Assembly: GCA_038145175.1 (NCBI GenBank)
Contig: JAYQPE010000002.1
Span: 62,001-126,000, forward strand
Source of the DNA: ATZT02 sp038145175
Lineage (GTDB): Bacteria; Actinomycetota; Actinomycetes; S36-B12; UBA5976
Direction of reading: 5' to 3'
DNA length: 64,000 bases
The stretch's first letter is position 1. Every line of letters starts with the position of its first letter. The position numbers and the translations under genes were made by a program. The notes below the pieces were generated by a model that was not told the DNA's origin, made no database searches, and worked only from the letters and a program-made list of their open reading frames with translations. Of the stretch, positions 1 to 8,967 are shown piece by piece.

Positions 1-47
1 CAAACAATAAGATTTATTTCATCCCGAAACTAGTTCATAAGGAAATA

Positions 48-608
48 ATGAAAAGCGAAGATATTAAAAATCAAATCGTAAGAGAAGTTTTAAGTGAAAA
101 ACAAATAGATGAAAGAATTTCTGAAATTGCAAAACAAATTGATAAAGACTATGACGGGCAAGATTTACTTATAATTGGTGTTTTAAATGGTGCAATAATG
201 GTGATGGCTGATTTGGCAAGACATTTAACTAAGAATATTGAAATGGATTGGATGGCAGCTTCTTCTTATGGACATGGCACCACTTCAAGCGGAGTTGTAA
301 GAATTTTGAAAGATTTAGATACCGACATCGAAGGTAGAAATGTGCTAATTGTTGAAGATATTTTAGATACAGGGCTTACTTTGCATTGGTTAAAAAATAA
401 CTTACTATCTAGAAATCCAAAGAGTGTGAAAATTTTTACACTTTTAAGAAAACCAGACTCTTTACAAATGGATGTAAAAGCTGACTATGTAGGTTTTGAT
501 ATTCCAAATGAATTTGTGATTGGGTACGGCTTAGATTACGCACAAAAGTATAGAAATTTAAGATCTATCGCCACTTTGCACCCAGACGTCTACACCCAAA
601 ACTCCTAA
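48..608 (+). CDS. hpt: Hypoxanthine phosphoribosyltransferase
   Basis: Purine salvage enzyme transferring phosphoribose from PRPP to hypoxanthine or guanine, cytosolic. The 186-residue length fits the type I phosphoribosyltransferase fold. The PRPP-binding motif VLIVEDILDTG lies at about residues 99-109, and the N-terminal substrate loop carries GVLNGAIMVMADL near residue 44. The ATG at 48 has a purine-rich AAGGAAA just upstream. The next gene is ftsH; hpt-ftsH-folE is a common actinobacterial order in which tilS usually precedes hpt, but only 47 bases remain upstream, so tilS cannot be confirmed. Family assignment is secure; substrate preference between hypoxanthine and guanine cannot be read from the sequence. 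Confidence 0.95.
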   Translation: MKSEDIKNQIVREVLSEKQIDERISEIAKQIDKDYDGQDLLIIGVLNGAIMVMADLARHLTKNIEMDWMAASSYGHGTTSSGVVRILKDLDTDIEGRNVLIVEDILDTGLTLHWLKNNLLSRNPKSVKIFTLLRKPDSLQMDVKADYVGFDIPNEFVIGYGLDYAQKYRNLRSIATLHPDVYTQNS

Positions 609-627
609 CGCGTAACATCGAAGGTGA

Positions 628-692
628 GGCAATTTTTGCCAAACACTTGGAGTAGATAACAAACGGAGGTTTGGGTTTAACCCTTTCTTTGA
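628..692 (+). promoter_or_regulatory. ftsH leader with two small hairpins and a distant SD
   Basis: The 84-base hpt-ftsH spacer holds a perfect hairpin, GGCAA-TTT-TTGCC (628-640), and a clear GGAGG at 665-669. The GGAGG is 23 bases from the ftsH ATG, too far for normal ribosome binding. A second inverted repeat, GGGTTTAACCC (673-683), sits between them and could shorten the distance if folded. Role inferred only. Confidence 0.4.
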
Positions 693-2696
693 ATGAAGGC
701 AAATAAGTTTTTTCGTGGTCCATTTTTCTGGATAACAGTTGCAATCACCTTAGTTTTACTTGGAAGCAATGTAATTTCTTCTTCAACTGCACCAGAAACA
801 ATTACAACTTCTCAAGCAGTTTTGGCTATCCAAAAAGATCAAGTTCAAAGTGTCAAATTAATTGATAGAGATCAAAGAATTGAATTAACTTTTAAAGATG
901 GCAAAAAAGCAAAAGCAGATTTTATTACAGGACAAGGTGTTGTCCTTCAAGAACTATTGCAAGCAAAAGTTGAACGTGGACTCATCGCTCAAGATGGATA
1001 TGACACAGTTGTTCCAAAGGAAAACTTTTTAGTCAATTTACTATTTACTTTACTTCCAATTGCTCTTGTTATATTTTTACTATTTTTCTTTATGGGTCAA
1101 ATGCAAGGTGGAAATCGAGTACTTAATTTTGGGAAAGCCAAAGCAAGAGCGATCAATAAAGATATGCCAAAAACTACTTTTGCAGATGTAGCTGGAGCAG
1201 ATGAAGCAGTTGAAGAATTACAAGAAATAAAAGAATTTTTAAGTGAACCTTCAAAATTTCAAGCAGTCGGTGCAAAAATTCCTAAAGGAGTTTTACTTTA
1301 TGGACCTCCCGGAACTGGTAAAACTCTTTTAGCAAGAGCAGTAGCTGGTGAAGCAGGTGTTCCTTTCTTTTCAATTTCTGGTTCTGATTTCGTAGAAATG
1401 TTTGTTGGCGTTGGTGCAAGCAGAGTTAGAGATTTGTTTGAGCAAGCAAAACAAGCAGCGCCAGCAATTATTTTCGTAGACGAAATTGACGCCGTTGGTC
1501 GACAACGTGGCGCAGGTCTTGGTGGCGGGCATGATGAAAGAGAACAAACCTTAAATCAATTACTTGTTGAGATGGATGGATTTGATGTCAACACTGGCGT
1601 AATTCTTATTGCTGCAACAAATAGACCAGATGTATTAGATCCAGCTTTATTAAGACCAGGAAGATTTGATCGTCAAGTTGCAGTTGAAAGACCAGACTTA
1701 AAAGGTAGAGAAAGAATTTTACAAGTACATGCAAAAGGTAAACCAATTGTTGAAGAAGTGAAATTAAATGAAGTAGCTAAAAGAACTCCTGGTTTTACTG
1801 GTGCAGATTTAGCAAACGTATTAAATGAAGCAGCACTATTAACTGCACGTAGCGGAAAGAAATTTATTGATTCCTTAATTCTTGATGAAGCAATTGACCG
1901 TGTTATCGCAGGTCCGCAAAAAAGAACTCGTTTAATGAGTGACAAAGAAAGATTAATTACTGCCTATCATGAAGGTGGACATGCTTTAGTTGCAGCAGCG
2001 TTGCCAAATACTGATCCAGTTCATAAAATTACAATTTTGCCAAGAGGAAGAGCACTTGGCTACACAATGGTCTTACCTGAACAAGACACATATTCCACAA
2101 CAAGAAATCAAATGCTTGATCAACTTGCTTACATGTTAGGTGGAAGAGCTGCAGAAGAAATGGTCTTTCATGACCCAACAACTGGTGCTTCAAATGACAT
2201 TGAAAAAGCAACTTCTGTTGCAAAAGCAATGGTTACTCAATATGGAATGACAGAAAGATTAGGTGCTATTAAATACGGAACTGAAGGTCGAGATGTCTTT
2301 TTAGGTAGAGATTTGAATCATCAACGAGATTATTCTGAAGATGTAGCTTCAGCTATTGATGAAGAAGTTAGAAAATTAATTGATAATGCTCACCACGAAG
2401 CATATGCAATATTAGATAATAATCGTGCAATCTTGGATAAATTAGTTGTGGAACTTTTAGAAAAAGAAACTTTAGATAAAGAAGAAGTTGCAAAAATATT
2501 TTCTAAATTGAAGAAACGTGCAGCAAGACCTGCATGGACTGGTTCTAGGAAAAGAAAACCATCCAAGAAAGGTCCAGTTAAAGCACCAATTCGTTTAGTA
2601 AAAGACGATGAATCTCCTGCATCTTTGAATCATGGAAAAGAAACTTCCAATAAAACTGGTGCAGTAGCAAGTCAAACAGATAAAAATAAGAAATAG
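693..2696 (+). CDS. ftsH: ATP-dependent zinc metalloprotease FtsH
   Basis: Membrane-anchored AAA+ protease that extracts and degrades misfolded membrane proteins and short-lived regulators. Two N-terminal membrane segments (about residues 9-28 and 112-136) flank an extracytoplasmic domain. Walker A GPPGTGKT is near residue 204, followed by Walker B (FVDEID) and the second region of homology ending in RPGRFDR. The M41 zinc site HEGGH begins at residue 426. The lysine-rich tail after about residue 605 is typical of actinobacterial FtsH. The start is fixed by an in-frame TGA immediately before the ATG. folE follows after 5 bases, suggesting co-transcription. Confidence 0.97.
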   Translation: MKANKFFRGPFFWITVAITLVLLGSNVISSSTAPETITTSQAVLAIQKDQVQSVKLIDRDQRIELTFKDGKKAKADFITGQGVVLQELLQAKVERGLIAQDGYDTVVPKENFLVNLLFTLLPIALVIFLLFFFMGQMQGGNRVLNFGKAKARAINKDMPKTTFADVAGADEAVEELQEIKEFLSEPSKFQAVGAKIPKGVLLYGPPGTGKTLLARAVAGEAGVPFFSISGSDFVEMFVGVGASRVRDLFEQAKQAAPAIIFVDEIDAVGRQRGAGLGGGHDEREQTLNQLLVEMDGFDVNTGVILIAATNRPDVLDPALLRPGRFDRQVAVERPDLKGRERILQVHAKGKPIVEEVKLNEVAKRTPGFTGADLANVLNEAALLTARSGKKFIDSLILDEAIDRVIAGPQKRTRLMSDKERLITAYHEGGHALVAAALPNTDPVHKITILPRGRALGYTMVLPEQDTYSTTRNQMLDQLAYMLGGRAAEEMVFHDPTTGASNDIEKATSVAKAMVTQYGMTERLGAIKYGTEGRDVFLGRDLNHQRDYSEDVASAIDEEVRKLIDNAHHEAYAILDNNRAILDKLVVELLEKETLDKEEVAKIFSKLKKRAARPAWTGSRKRKPSKKGPVKAPIRLVKDDESPASLNHGKETSNKTGAVASQTDKNKK

Positions 2697-2701
2697 TTTT
2701 T

Positions 2702-3337
2702 ATGCAAGAAAAGACTCGAATAAGCCCTACTGCAGATCCACTTGCAGACATTGATCCTTCGCAAAGACCAAGTTTTGATGATAAGCGAATAGAAAATGCC
2801 GTTCGAGAAATCATTATTGGAATTGGTGAAGATCCAGACAGAGACGGACTGCAAGATACTCCAAAAAGAGTGGCAAAAGCCTATAAACAATTGTTTTCTG
2901 GTCTTTATGAACGTCCAGAAGATGTTTTAGCTACTACTTTTGATTTAAATCACAATGAATTAGTAATAGTTAAAAATATAAACATTTTTTCAATTTGTGA
3001 GCATCACTTATTACCTTTTGTGGGTAAAGCAAGTGTTGGTTACATACCAAACAACAATGGCAAAATTACAGGTTTATCAAAACTTGCTCGATTAATTGAT
3101 GTTTATGCAAAAAGACCTCAAGTTCAAGAAAGATTAACTTCCCAAATCGCTGATGCCTTAATGAGAATTTTGAAACCACAAGGGGTAATCGTGGTTATTG
3201 AATGTGAACACTTCTGCATGAGTATGCGTGGAGTTAACAAGCCAGAATCTATGACAACAACTTCTGTGGTGAGAGGAACTTTGGAAGAACCAGCGTTAAG
3301 ACATGAAGCCTTAACATTGATAACTCACAAAGCATGA
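2702..3337 (+). CDS. folE: GTP cyclohydrolase I
   Basis: Converts GTP to 7,8-dihydroneopterin triphosphate, the first step of folate synthesis; a cytosolic, normally decameric enzyme. The zinc site is visible as CEHH (Cys99, His102) and Cys172 within CEHFCMSMRG. The tract at about residues 46-63 (RDGLQDTPKRVAKAY) is a family signature. Length of 211 residues is normal. It opens a folE-folP-folB-folK block and its stop overlaps the folP start by 4 bases, indicating translational coupling. Confidence 0.97.
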   Translation: MQEKTRISPTADPLADIDPSQRPSFDDKRIENAVREIIIGIGEDPDRDGLQDTPKRVAKAYKQLFSGLYERPEDVLATTFDLNHNELVIVKNINIFSICEHHLLPFVGKASVGYIPNNNGKITGLSKLARLIDVYAKRPQVQERLTSQIADALMRILKPQGVIVVIECEHFCMSMRGVNKPESMTTTSVVRGTLEEPALRHEALTLITHKA

Positions 3338-4185
3338 TTTTAAATAAACGCTTAAAGCCAAGCGGTTTACCACTTGAACTAAATAACTTAGAAAGATGCC
3401 TTGTAGTTGGAGTATTAAATGTGACTCCAGATTCATTTTCTGATGGTGGAAAATTTTTAGATAAAGATATAGCTATTAATCAAGCAAAAAAACTAATATC
3501 TGATGGTGCAGATTTGATAGATATAGGTGGGGAATCAACCAGACCTGGTGCAAATCAGATAAGTATTGACGAAGAAATAAAAAGAGTAATTCCAGTAATT
3601 CAAGAATTAAAGAATGAAAACATTTTAATCAGTATTGACACTATGAAACATCAAGTTGCATCAGCTGCAGTAGAAGCAGGTGCAATTATTGTTAATGATG
3701 TAAGTGGTGGCTTAGCCGATGAAAAAATGTTTGAAACAGTAGCTAAACTAAATGTGCCATATGTCTTGATGCATTGGCGTGGACATTCAAAAAGCATGGA
3801 CGATTTAGCAAAATATAACAATGTAACTCAAGAAGTAATAGGTGAATTAAATTTTCAAGTAAAAAAAGCAATCGATCAAGGCATAAAAAAAGAAAAAATT
3901 GTTTTAGACCCAGGTCTAGGATTTGCAAAAAATCCAGAACATAATTGGCAAATTCTAAAAGATATAAATAAATTAAATGAGTTAAATTTTCCTATTTACA
4001 TAGGTGCTTCAAGAAAAAGATTTCTTGCTCCTTTTTCCCTAATTAAAGATTCTTCAAATCTTGAAGACAGAGATTTAGCCACATCAGTTATCACGACTTA
4101 TTCAGCGCTAAATCATGCCTGGGCAGTAAGGGTGCATGATGCTAAGTCAAGTGCAATTGCAGTTAGATTAGTAAACCAACTTTAG
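3334..4185 (+). CDS. folP: Dihydropteroate synthase
   Basis: Condenses 6-hydroxymethyl-dihydropterin pyrophosphate with p-aminobenzoate to give dihydropteroate. The TIM-barrel signatures are intact: GVLNVTPDSFSDGG at about residues 26-39 binds the pterin pyrophosphate, and DIGGESTRPGA lies at 63-73. The later conserved segments DPGLGFAKN and GASRKRF (pABA/sulfonamide-site loop) are also present. Length of 283 residues is typical. It overlaps folE by 4 bases and is 6 bases before folB. Confidence 0.97.
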   Translation: MILNKRLKPSGLPLELNNLERCLVVGVLNVTPDSFSDGGKFLDKDIAINQAKKLISDGADLIDIGGESTRPGANQISIDEEIKRVIPVIQELKNENILISIDTMKHQVASAAVEAGAIIVNDVSGGLADEKMFETVAKLNVPYVLMHWRGHSKSMDDLAKYNNVTQEVIGELNFQVKKAIDQGIKKEKIVLDPGLGFAKNPEHNWQILKDINKLNELNFPIYIGASRKRFLAPFSLIKDSSNLEDRDLATSVITTYSALNHAWAVRVHDAKSSAIAVRLVNQL

Positions 4186-4191
4186 GAATTT

Positions 4192-4554
4192 ATGGCTCAA
4201 GACTCAATAAAGATAACTGGAATTAAAGCATTTGGTTTTCATGGGGTATTTGAAAGTGAAAAGAAATCAGGACAAGAATTTATTGTTGATGTTGAGTATA
4301 AATATGAAACTAATAATGCAATCGACAACGATGAAATAGAACAAGCGATTGATTACGGCGCAGTAATTTCAAAAGTAAAATCAATTGTTGAAACGGGTTC
4401 TAAAAATTTAATTGAAACCGTAGCAGATCAAATTGCCACTGAATTATTAAGTAATTTCAAAATTAATTGGGTTGCAGTCACTCTTCATAAGCCACATGCC
4501 CCAGTTGATATTAGTTTTAAAGATATTTCAGTAGCGGTGGAAAGAAGTAAATGA
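4192..4554 (+). CDS. folB: Dihydroneopterin aldolase
   Basis: Cleaves 7,8-dihydroneopterin to 6-hydroxymethyl-dihydropterin and glycolaldehyde. The 120-residue length and tunnel-fold pattern fit FolB: ITGIKAFGFHGVFESEKKSGQ near the N-terminus, the substrate-binding glutamate in the LIETVADQIA segment, and the catalytic lysine in VTLHKPHAPV near the end. It lies between folP and folK and overlaps folK by 4 bases. Confidence 0.95.
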   Translation: MAQDSIKITGIKAFGFHGVFESEKKSGQEFIVDVEYKYETNNAIDNDEIEQAIDYGAVISKVKSIVETGSKNLIETVADQIATELLSNFKINWVAVTLHKPHAPVDISFKDISVAVERSK

Positions 4555-5045
4555 GAGCAGTAATTTCTTTAGGCTCAAATATTGGGGATAAGTTTTCATA
4601 TCTACAATCAGCTGTAAATGAAATTAACGGATTAAGTGATTCAGAAATATTGATTTGTTCAAGTGTCTACGAAACTAAACCAGTTGGTTTTGAAGATCAA
4701 GAGGATTTCTTAAATGCAGTTTTAATACTTGAAACTGAATTTAGCGCTGAAGAGTTATTACTGAAATTACTAATAATTGAATTAAATCTTGGTAGGGAAA
4801 GAAGTATTAAGTGGGGCCCAAGAACTATAGATTTAGATTTAATTAATTATGAAAAAATTGTTGTAAATTCAGAAAAATTAACACTTCCACACCCCAGAGC
4901 TATTGAAAGATGTTTTGTTTTAAAACCATGGTTAGAAATTGATGAAAATGCAGAAATTGCAGTTCACGGAAAAGTGAAAGAAATATTACAAAAAATGGAT
5001 TGTTCGGAAGTTGACATTTATCCAAGTAAGTTAGTTATTTTATGA
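4551..5045 (+). CDS. folK: 6-hydroxymethyl-7,8-dihydropterin pyrophosphokinase
   Basis: Transfers pyrophosphate from ATP to 6-hydroxymethyl-dihydropterin, making the FolP substrate. The signature GPRTIDLDLI at about residues 89-98 holds the magnesium-binding aspartates, and SLGSNIGDK is at the N-terminus. The later LPHPRAIERCFVLKPW segment is also characteristic. Length of 164 residues is normal. It overlaps folB and the following membrane gene by 4 bases each. With folE, folP and folB it completes the pterin branch; folC and folA are not in this window. Confidence 0.96.
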   Translation: MRAVISLGSNIGDKFSYLQSAVNEINGLSDSEILICSSVYETKPVGFEDQEDFLNAVLILETEFSAEELLLKLLIIELNLGRERSIKWGPRTIDLDLINYEKIVVNSEKLTLPHPRAIERCFVLKPWLEIDENAEIAVHGKVKEILQKMDCSEVDIYPSKLVIL

Positions 5046-5542
5046 GACCAACGACGATAAAAAATTTAAGTTCAATTTTTATTTTTGCTTCAATTTTTGG
5101 TTATTTTGTGCCAAGTATTTATGAAAATATAACTGGGACATATATTCCAGTAAGCATTAATACTGCAATTGCTTTACTTATTTTAAATGCTTCCTTACTG
5201 TATTGGATCATAATTTTTAAGAATAGATTAAAAAGCGCAACAGATAAAAATAAAGATTTACTAAAGAGAAAAACTCCACCACATCCTTTAGTTTCAGCAA
5301 GAACAGTTGCTTTGGCATTTGCGGGATCTCGCGCAGGTACGTTAATTTTGGGTTTTTATTTTGGCCTAATCATTAACTTTTTACCGAAATTAGAACTATC
5401 TCCTATTCAAACAAGGATTTTTACATCCTTGGTCATTGTGTTTTCTTCCATTATTTTAATTAGCCTTTCTTTGTGGCTAGAGAAAATTTGTCGCATAAAA
5501 GAATCAGATGATGAGCCAGGAGAAGGCACGTCATTTGCTTAA
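5042..5542 (+). CDS. DUF3180 family membrane protein
   Basis: Small membrane protein of unknown function, 166 residues. Four hydrophobic segments are visible at about residues 10-28, 40-62, 97-119 and 125-147. The basic loop before segment three and the conserved-looking RTVALAFAGSRAGTLILGFYFG stretch match the actinobacterial DUF3180 family, whose genes habitually follow folK. It overlaps folK by 4 bases and precedes panC by 16. The family assignment rests on pattern and position; no biochemical role is known to me. Confidence 0.8.
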   Translation: MRPTTIKNLSSIFIFASIFGYFVPSIYENITGTYIPVSINTAIALLILNASLLYWIIIFKNRLKSATDKNKDLLKRKTPPHPLVSARTVALAFAGSRAGTLILGFYFGLIINFLPKLELSPIQTRIFTSLVIVFSSIILISLSLWLEKICRIKESDDEPGEGTSFA

Positions 5543-5558
5543 TTATTAGAGTTCAACC

Positions 5559-6410
5559 ATGACTCAATTAGTTAAGAGCAATGCTGAACTAAGAAGTGCA
5601 ATGACGGGCTTAGCCAATAACATTTGCTTAGTTCCAACTATGGGTGCCTTACATGAGGGTCATGCAGCTTTAATAAAAGCTGGGAAAGAAAAAGTTGGAA
5701 ATAACGGTTGTGTGGTGGTTAGTGATTTTGTAAATCCAAAACAATTTGGGAAAAATGAAGATTTTGAAAAATATCCAAGAGATTTAGAAAAAGATTTCAA
5801 AGTGGCGCATGCTGCAGGAGCTCATATTTTATGGGCACCAAGTGTCCAGGATGTTTATCCAGGTCAATGGCCATTAGATGAAGTAAAGGATCAAAGATTT
5901 GAAATACTAGAAGGTGCATCTCGTCCAGGACATTTTGCTGCTGTAGTAGAAGTTGTTTCAAGATTATTCGACATCGTGCAACCAAGATTTGCCGTTTTTG
6001 GTGAAAAAGATTTTCAGCAATTAGTTTTTATAAAAGACTTAGCAAGAAATAGAAATCCAGTTGTAGAAATAATTTCTGTCCCAACCGTACGAGAAAAAGA
6101 TGGATTAGCAATGTCAAGTAGAAATAATTATTTATCTTCTGATCAAAGAAACATTGCTCATCTAATTCCTGATTCTTTAAGAAATGCAACTTTACTTGCA
6201 AGTAAAGGAGTTACTCAAAGCGAAGTCAAATCTGAAGTTATCAAAAATTTAAAAAAAACAGATTTAATTGAGTTAGATTATGTTGAGATTGTTGATAATG
6301 AATTAGGTGAATTAAATAATAATGAATTAGGTAGGATTTTAATTGCGGCCAAATTAGGAAATACAAGATTGATAGATAATATGCCAATAATGTTTAAGGT
6401 AAATTCATGA
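5559..6410 (+). CDS. panC: Pantothenate synthetase
   Basis: ATP-dependent condensation of pantoate with beta-alanine, the last step to pantothenate. The nucleotidyltransferase HIGH-like motif PTMGALHEGH is at about residues 26-35, with FGEKDFQQL and a late KMSKS-like SSRNNYLS segment. Length of 283 residues is typical. It overlaps nadB by 4 bases. In many actinobacteria panD (aspartate decarboxylase, which supplies beta-alanine) sits between panC and nadB; here there is no room for it, so beta-alanine must come from elsewhere. Confidence 0.96.
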   Translation: MTQLVKSNAELRSAMTGLANNICLVPTMGALHEGHAALIKAGKEKVGNNGCVVVSDFVNPKQFGKNEDFEKYPRDLEKDFKVAHAAGAHILWAPSVQDVYPGQWPLDEVKDQRFEILEGASRPGHFAAVVEVVSRLFDIVQPRFAVFGEKDFQQLVFIKDLARNRNPVVEIISVPTVREKDGLAMSSRNNYLSSDQRNIAHLIPDSLRNATLLASKGVTQSEVKSEVIKNLKKTDLIELDYVEIVDNELGELNNNELGRILIAAKLGNTRLIDNMPIMFKVNS

Positions 6411-8041
6411 ATATAGATTTAGTGCAAAAATTACACGCAGCAGAACCAGGTTGGACTATTAATGCTGATGTGATTGTGATTGGTTCAGGAATAGCAGGAT
6501 TAACTGCGGCTTTGACTGCTAGAAGAAAAAATTTAAGCGTTTTGTTATTAACGAAAGATGTTTTATCAACAGGTTCAACTGCTTGGGCTCAGGGTGGGAT
6601 TGCTGCAGCACTTGGACCAGAAGATTCACCCGAACAACATTTTCAAGACACCCTTGAAGCAGGTGCTGGATTATGTGATGAAAATTCTGTGAAAACTTTA
6701 GTTCAAGAAGGACCTGTTGCTGTGAAAAAATTAATTAATTTAGGAGCCACTTTTGATTTAGATCCCGCAGGAAATGTTGCCCTAACTCGTGAAGGTGGGC
6801 ATAGAAGAGATCGAATCGCACATGCAGGAGGTGATGCAACTGGTGCAGAAATTTCTAGAGCATTAGTTGCAAAAGTTTTAGCAGATCCAATGGTGAGAAT
6901 TTTTGAACATGCATTAGTACTTGATTTATTAAAAGATAAATCTGAAAAAGTTTGTGGGGTTACTTTGCACGTTATGGGCAAAGGAAAGATTGATGGAGTA
7001 GGTGCTGCACTGGCACGAGCAGTTGTTCTTGCAACAGGTGGAATCGGTGCAGTTTTTGAACAAACAACAAATCCATTAGTAGCAACAGGAGATGGAGTTG
7101 CCTTAGCTTTAAGAGCTGGAGCAAGAGTTGCAGATTTAGAGTTTGTGCAATTTCATCCCACAGTTTTATGGGTTAGCCAAAATAGTCGTGGCTCCCAACC
7201 TTTAATTAGTGAAGCTGTTAGAGGTGAAGGTGCAATATTAAGGAATGCACAAGGTGTTGCATTTATGCAAAATATTCACCCAATGAAAGATTTAGCACCA
7301 AGAGATGTGGTTGCACATGCAGTGCACGAAGAAATAGTTAACGGAGAAAAACCGTATGTATTCTTAGATGGAACTAAATTAGGTAAAGAAATTTGGTTAC
7401 AAAGATTTCCAAATATTTTGGCAAGTTGTAGAAAAAATGGAATTGATCCATTGACTGAAATGATTCCTGTGGTGCCAGCAGCTCACTATGCAAGTGGAGG
7501 AATTGTTTCAAATATGGATGCAACAACTGATATTAAAGGTTTATTTGCAGTTGGAGAATGCGCCAACACAGGAGTGCATGGTGCAAATAGATTGGCTTCA
7601 AATAGTTTGCTTGAAGGATTAGTTGTGGCAAATAGATTAGAGAAAAATTTAGAAATTCTTGAAAAACAAACTGAACCTATTTCAAGTCAAAGTCCTACAA
7701 AATTAATTGATGGCACTGTTAGAAAAGAAATAACTTCAACTACTACCAAAGGTGCAGGAGCTGTCAGAAATGCAACTGGTCTACAAGAAACCTTAGAAAA
7801 ATTAGCACAAATCTCAAACAAAACTACTCAATCATCTTCTACTCAAAGTTGGGAAGCCTCAAATTTATTAACTGTTTCAACCATGATTGCCCAGGCTGCT
7901 TTACGCCGAGAAGAAAGCAGAGGCTCACATTGGAGAGCAGATTTTCCTCAAAGAAATGATGAGCGTTGGCTTGTAAGAATTAATGGAAAAATTGTTGAAG
8001 GTAAATTAGAACTTTCAGAAACTGCCATATCCAAAAAGTAG
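6407..8041 (+). CDS. nadB: L-aspartate oxidase
   Basis: FAD enzyme oxidising L-aspartate to iminoaspartate, first step of de novo NAD synthesis. The Rossmann dinucleotide motif DVIVIGSGIAG is at residues 21-31 and STAWAQGG at about 57-64. The succinate dehydrogenase-like active-site tracts EFVQFHPT and LAPRDVVAHAV follow, and HGANRLASNSLLEG closes the FAD domain. Length of 544 residues fits. nadA (quinolinate synthase), the usual partner, is not in this window. nadC follows after 6 bases. Confidence 0.95.
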   Translation: MNIDLVQKLHAAEPGWTINADVIVIGSGIAGLTAALTARRKNLSVLLLTKDVLSTGSTAWAQGGIAAALGPEDSPEQHFQDTLEAGAGLCDENSVKTLVQEGPVAVKKLINLGATFDLDPAGNVALTREGGHRRDRIAHAGGDATGAEISRALVAKVLADPMVRIFEHALVLDLLKDKSEKVCGVTLHVMGKGKIDGVGAALARAVVLATGGIGAVFEQTTNPLVATGDGVALALRAGARVADLEFVQFHPTVLWVSQNSRGSQPLISEAVRGEGAILRNAQGVAFMQNIHPMKDLAPRDVVAHAVHEEIVNGEKPYVFLDGTKLGKEIWLQRFPNILASCRKNGIDPLTEMIPVVPAAHYASGGIVSNMDATTDIKGLFAVGECANTGVHGANRLASNSLLEGLVVANRLEKNLEILEKQTEPISSQSPTKLIDGTVRKEITSTTTKGAGAVRNATGLQETLEKLAQISNKTTQSSSTQSWEASNLLTVSTMIAQAALRREESRGSHWRADFPQRNDERWLVRINGKIVEGKLELSETAISKK

Positions 8042-8047
8042 GAACAA

Positions 8048-8932
8048 ATGATCACAAAAGAGCAGATTTTTGAAAATTTGAGAAAAAATAATTTAAATCC
8101 CGAACTGGTTTTAGCATTAGTCGAATTAGCAATTTCGGAAGATTTAATGGGCGGAACTGATGTTACTTCACTATCAACTATTCCAGAAACGCAAATTTCA
8201 GAGTTAGATCTAGTAGCAAGAAAACAAGGTGTAATTTCTGGAATTGATGTTGCCTCTCTAGTTTTTTACTCGATCAATAACAAAATCCAAATAGTTCAAA
8301 AAGTCAAAGATGGAAGCGAAGTTAAAGAAAATCAATCCATATTGACGGCAAAAGGACCAACAACTGATTTATTAACTGCTGAAAGAACAGCACTTAATTT
8401 TTTATCTCATTTAAGTGGTATAGCAACATTAACAAATAAATGGGTAAAAGAAATTTCTTCAACAAGTGCTTCTATTAGAGATACTAGAAAAACAACTCCA
8501 GGTTTAAGAATTTTAGAAAAATATGCAGTTAGATGTGGTGGTGGTAAAAATCATCGCATGAGTTTAAATGATCAAGCTTTAATTAAAGATAATCACATAG
8601 TTGCTGCAGGTTCTATCTTAAAAGCTGTTGAAAAAGTTAAAGATAAATTTCCAGAACTTCCATTAGAAATAGAAGTAGACAATTTAGATCAATTGAAAGA
8701 AGTCTTACAAACAGATATTAAATTGATACTTTTAGATAACTTCACAATAGAAGATTTACAAAGGGCAGTAAGTTTGAATAACAAAAAAGCTAAATTGGAA
8801 GCAAGTGGTGGTATTACTTTTGAAAATGCACGCAAAATTGCTCAAACGGGTGTGGATTACTTAGCCGTAGGTGCTTTAACCCATTCAGCTCCAGTGTTAG
8901 ATATAGGTGGTGACCTGAGAAATGTTAGTTAA
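8048..8932 (+). CDS. nadC: Nicotinate-nucleotide pyrophosphorylase (carboxylating)
   Basis: Quinolinate phosphoribosyltransferase: makes nicotinate mononucleotide from quinolinate and PRPP. The family core is visible: RDTRKTTPGLR, KYAVRCGGGKNHR and DNHI segments near the middle, IEVDN, then EASGGI and DYLAVGALTHS near the C-terminus. Length of 294 residues is normal. It follows nadB closely and precedes coaX by 35 bases, in the conserved nadB-nadC-coaX order. Confidence 0.96.
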   Translation: MITKEQIFENLRKNNLNPELVLALVELAISEDLMGGTDVTSLSTIPETQISELDLVARKQGVISGIDVASLVFYSINNKIQIVQKVKDGSEVKENQSILTAKGPTTDLLTAERTALNFLSHLSGIATLTNKWVKEISSTSASIRDTRKTTPGLRILEKYAVRCGGGKNHRMSLNDQALIKDNHIVAAGSILKAVEKVKDKFPELPLEIEVDNLDQLKEVLQTDIKLILLDNFTIEDLQRAVSLNNKKAKLEASGGITFENARKIAQTGVDYLAVGALTHSAPVLDIGGDLRNVS

Positions 8933-8967
8933 TTAACTAACTAATTTGGAGTTGCAAGGAGAAAGTA

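Noticed and set aside
1..47. 3' end of an upstream gene such as tilS
   Set aside because: Two frames stop here, but the piece is too short to assign to any family.
1968..1982. HEGGH instead of HEAGH in FtsH as an active-site defect
   Set aside because: The HExxH zinc motif is intact; glycine for alanine at this position does not remove a ligand.
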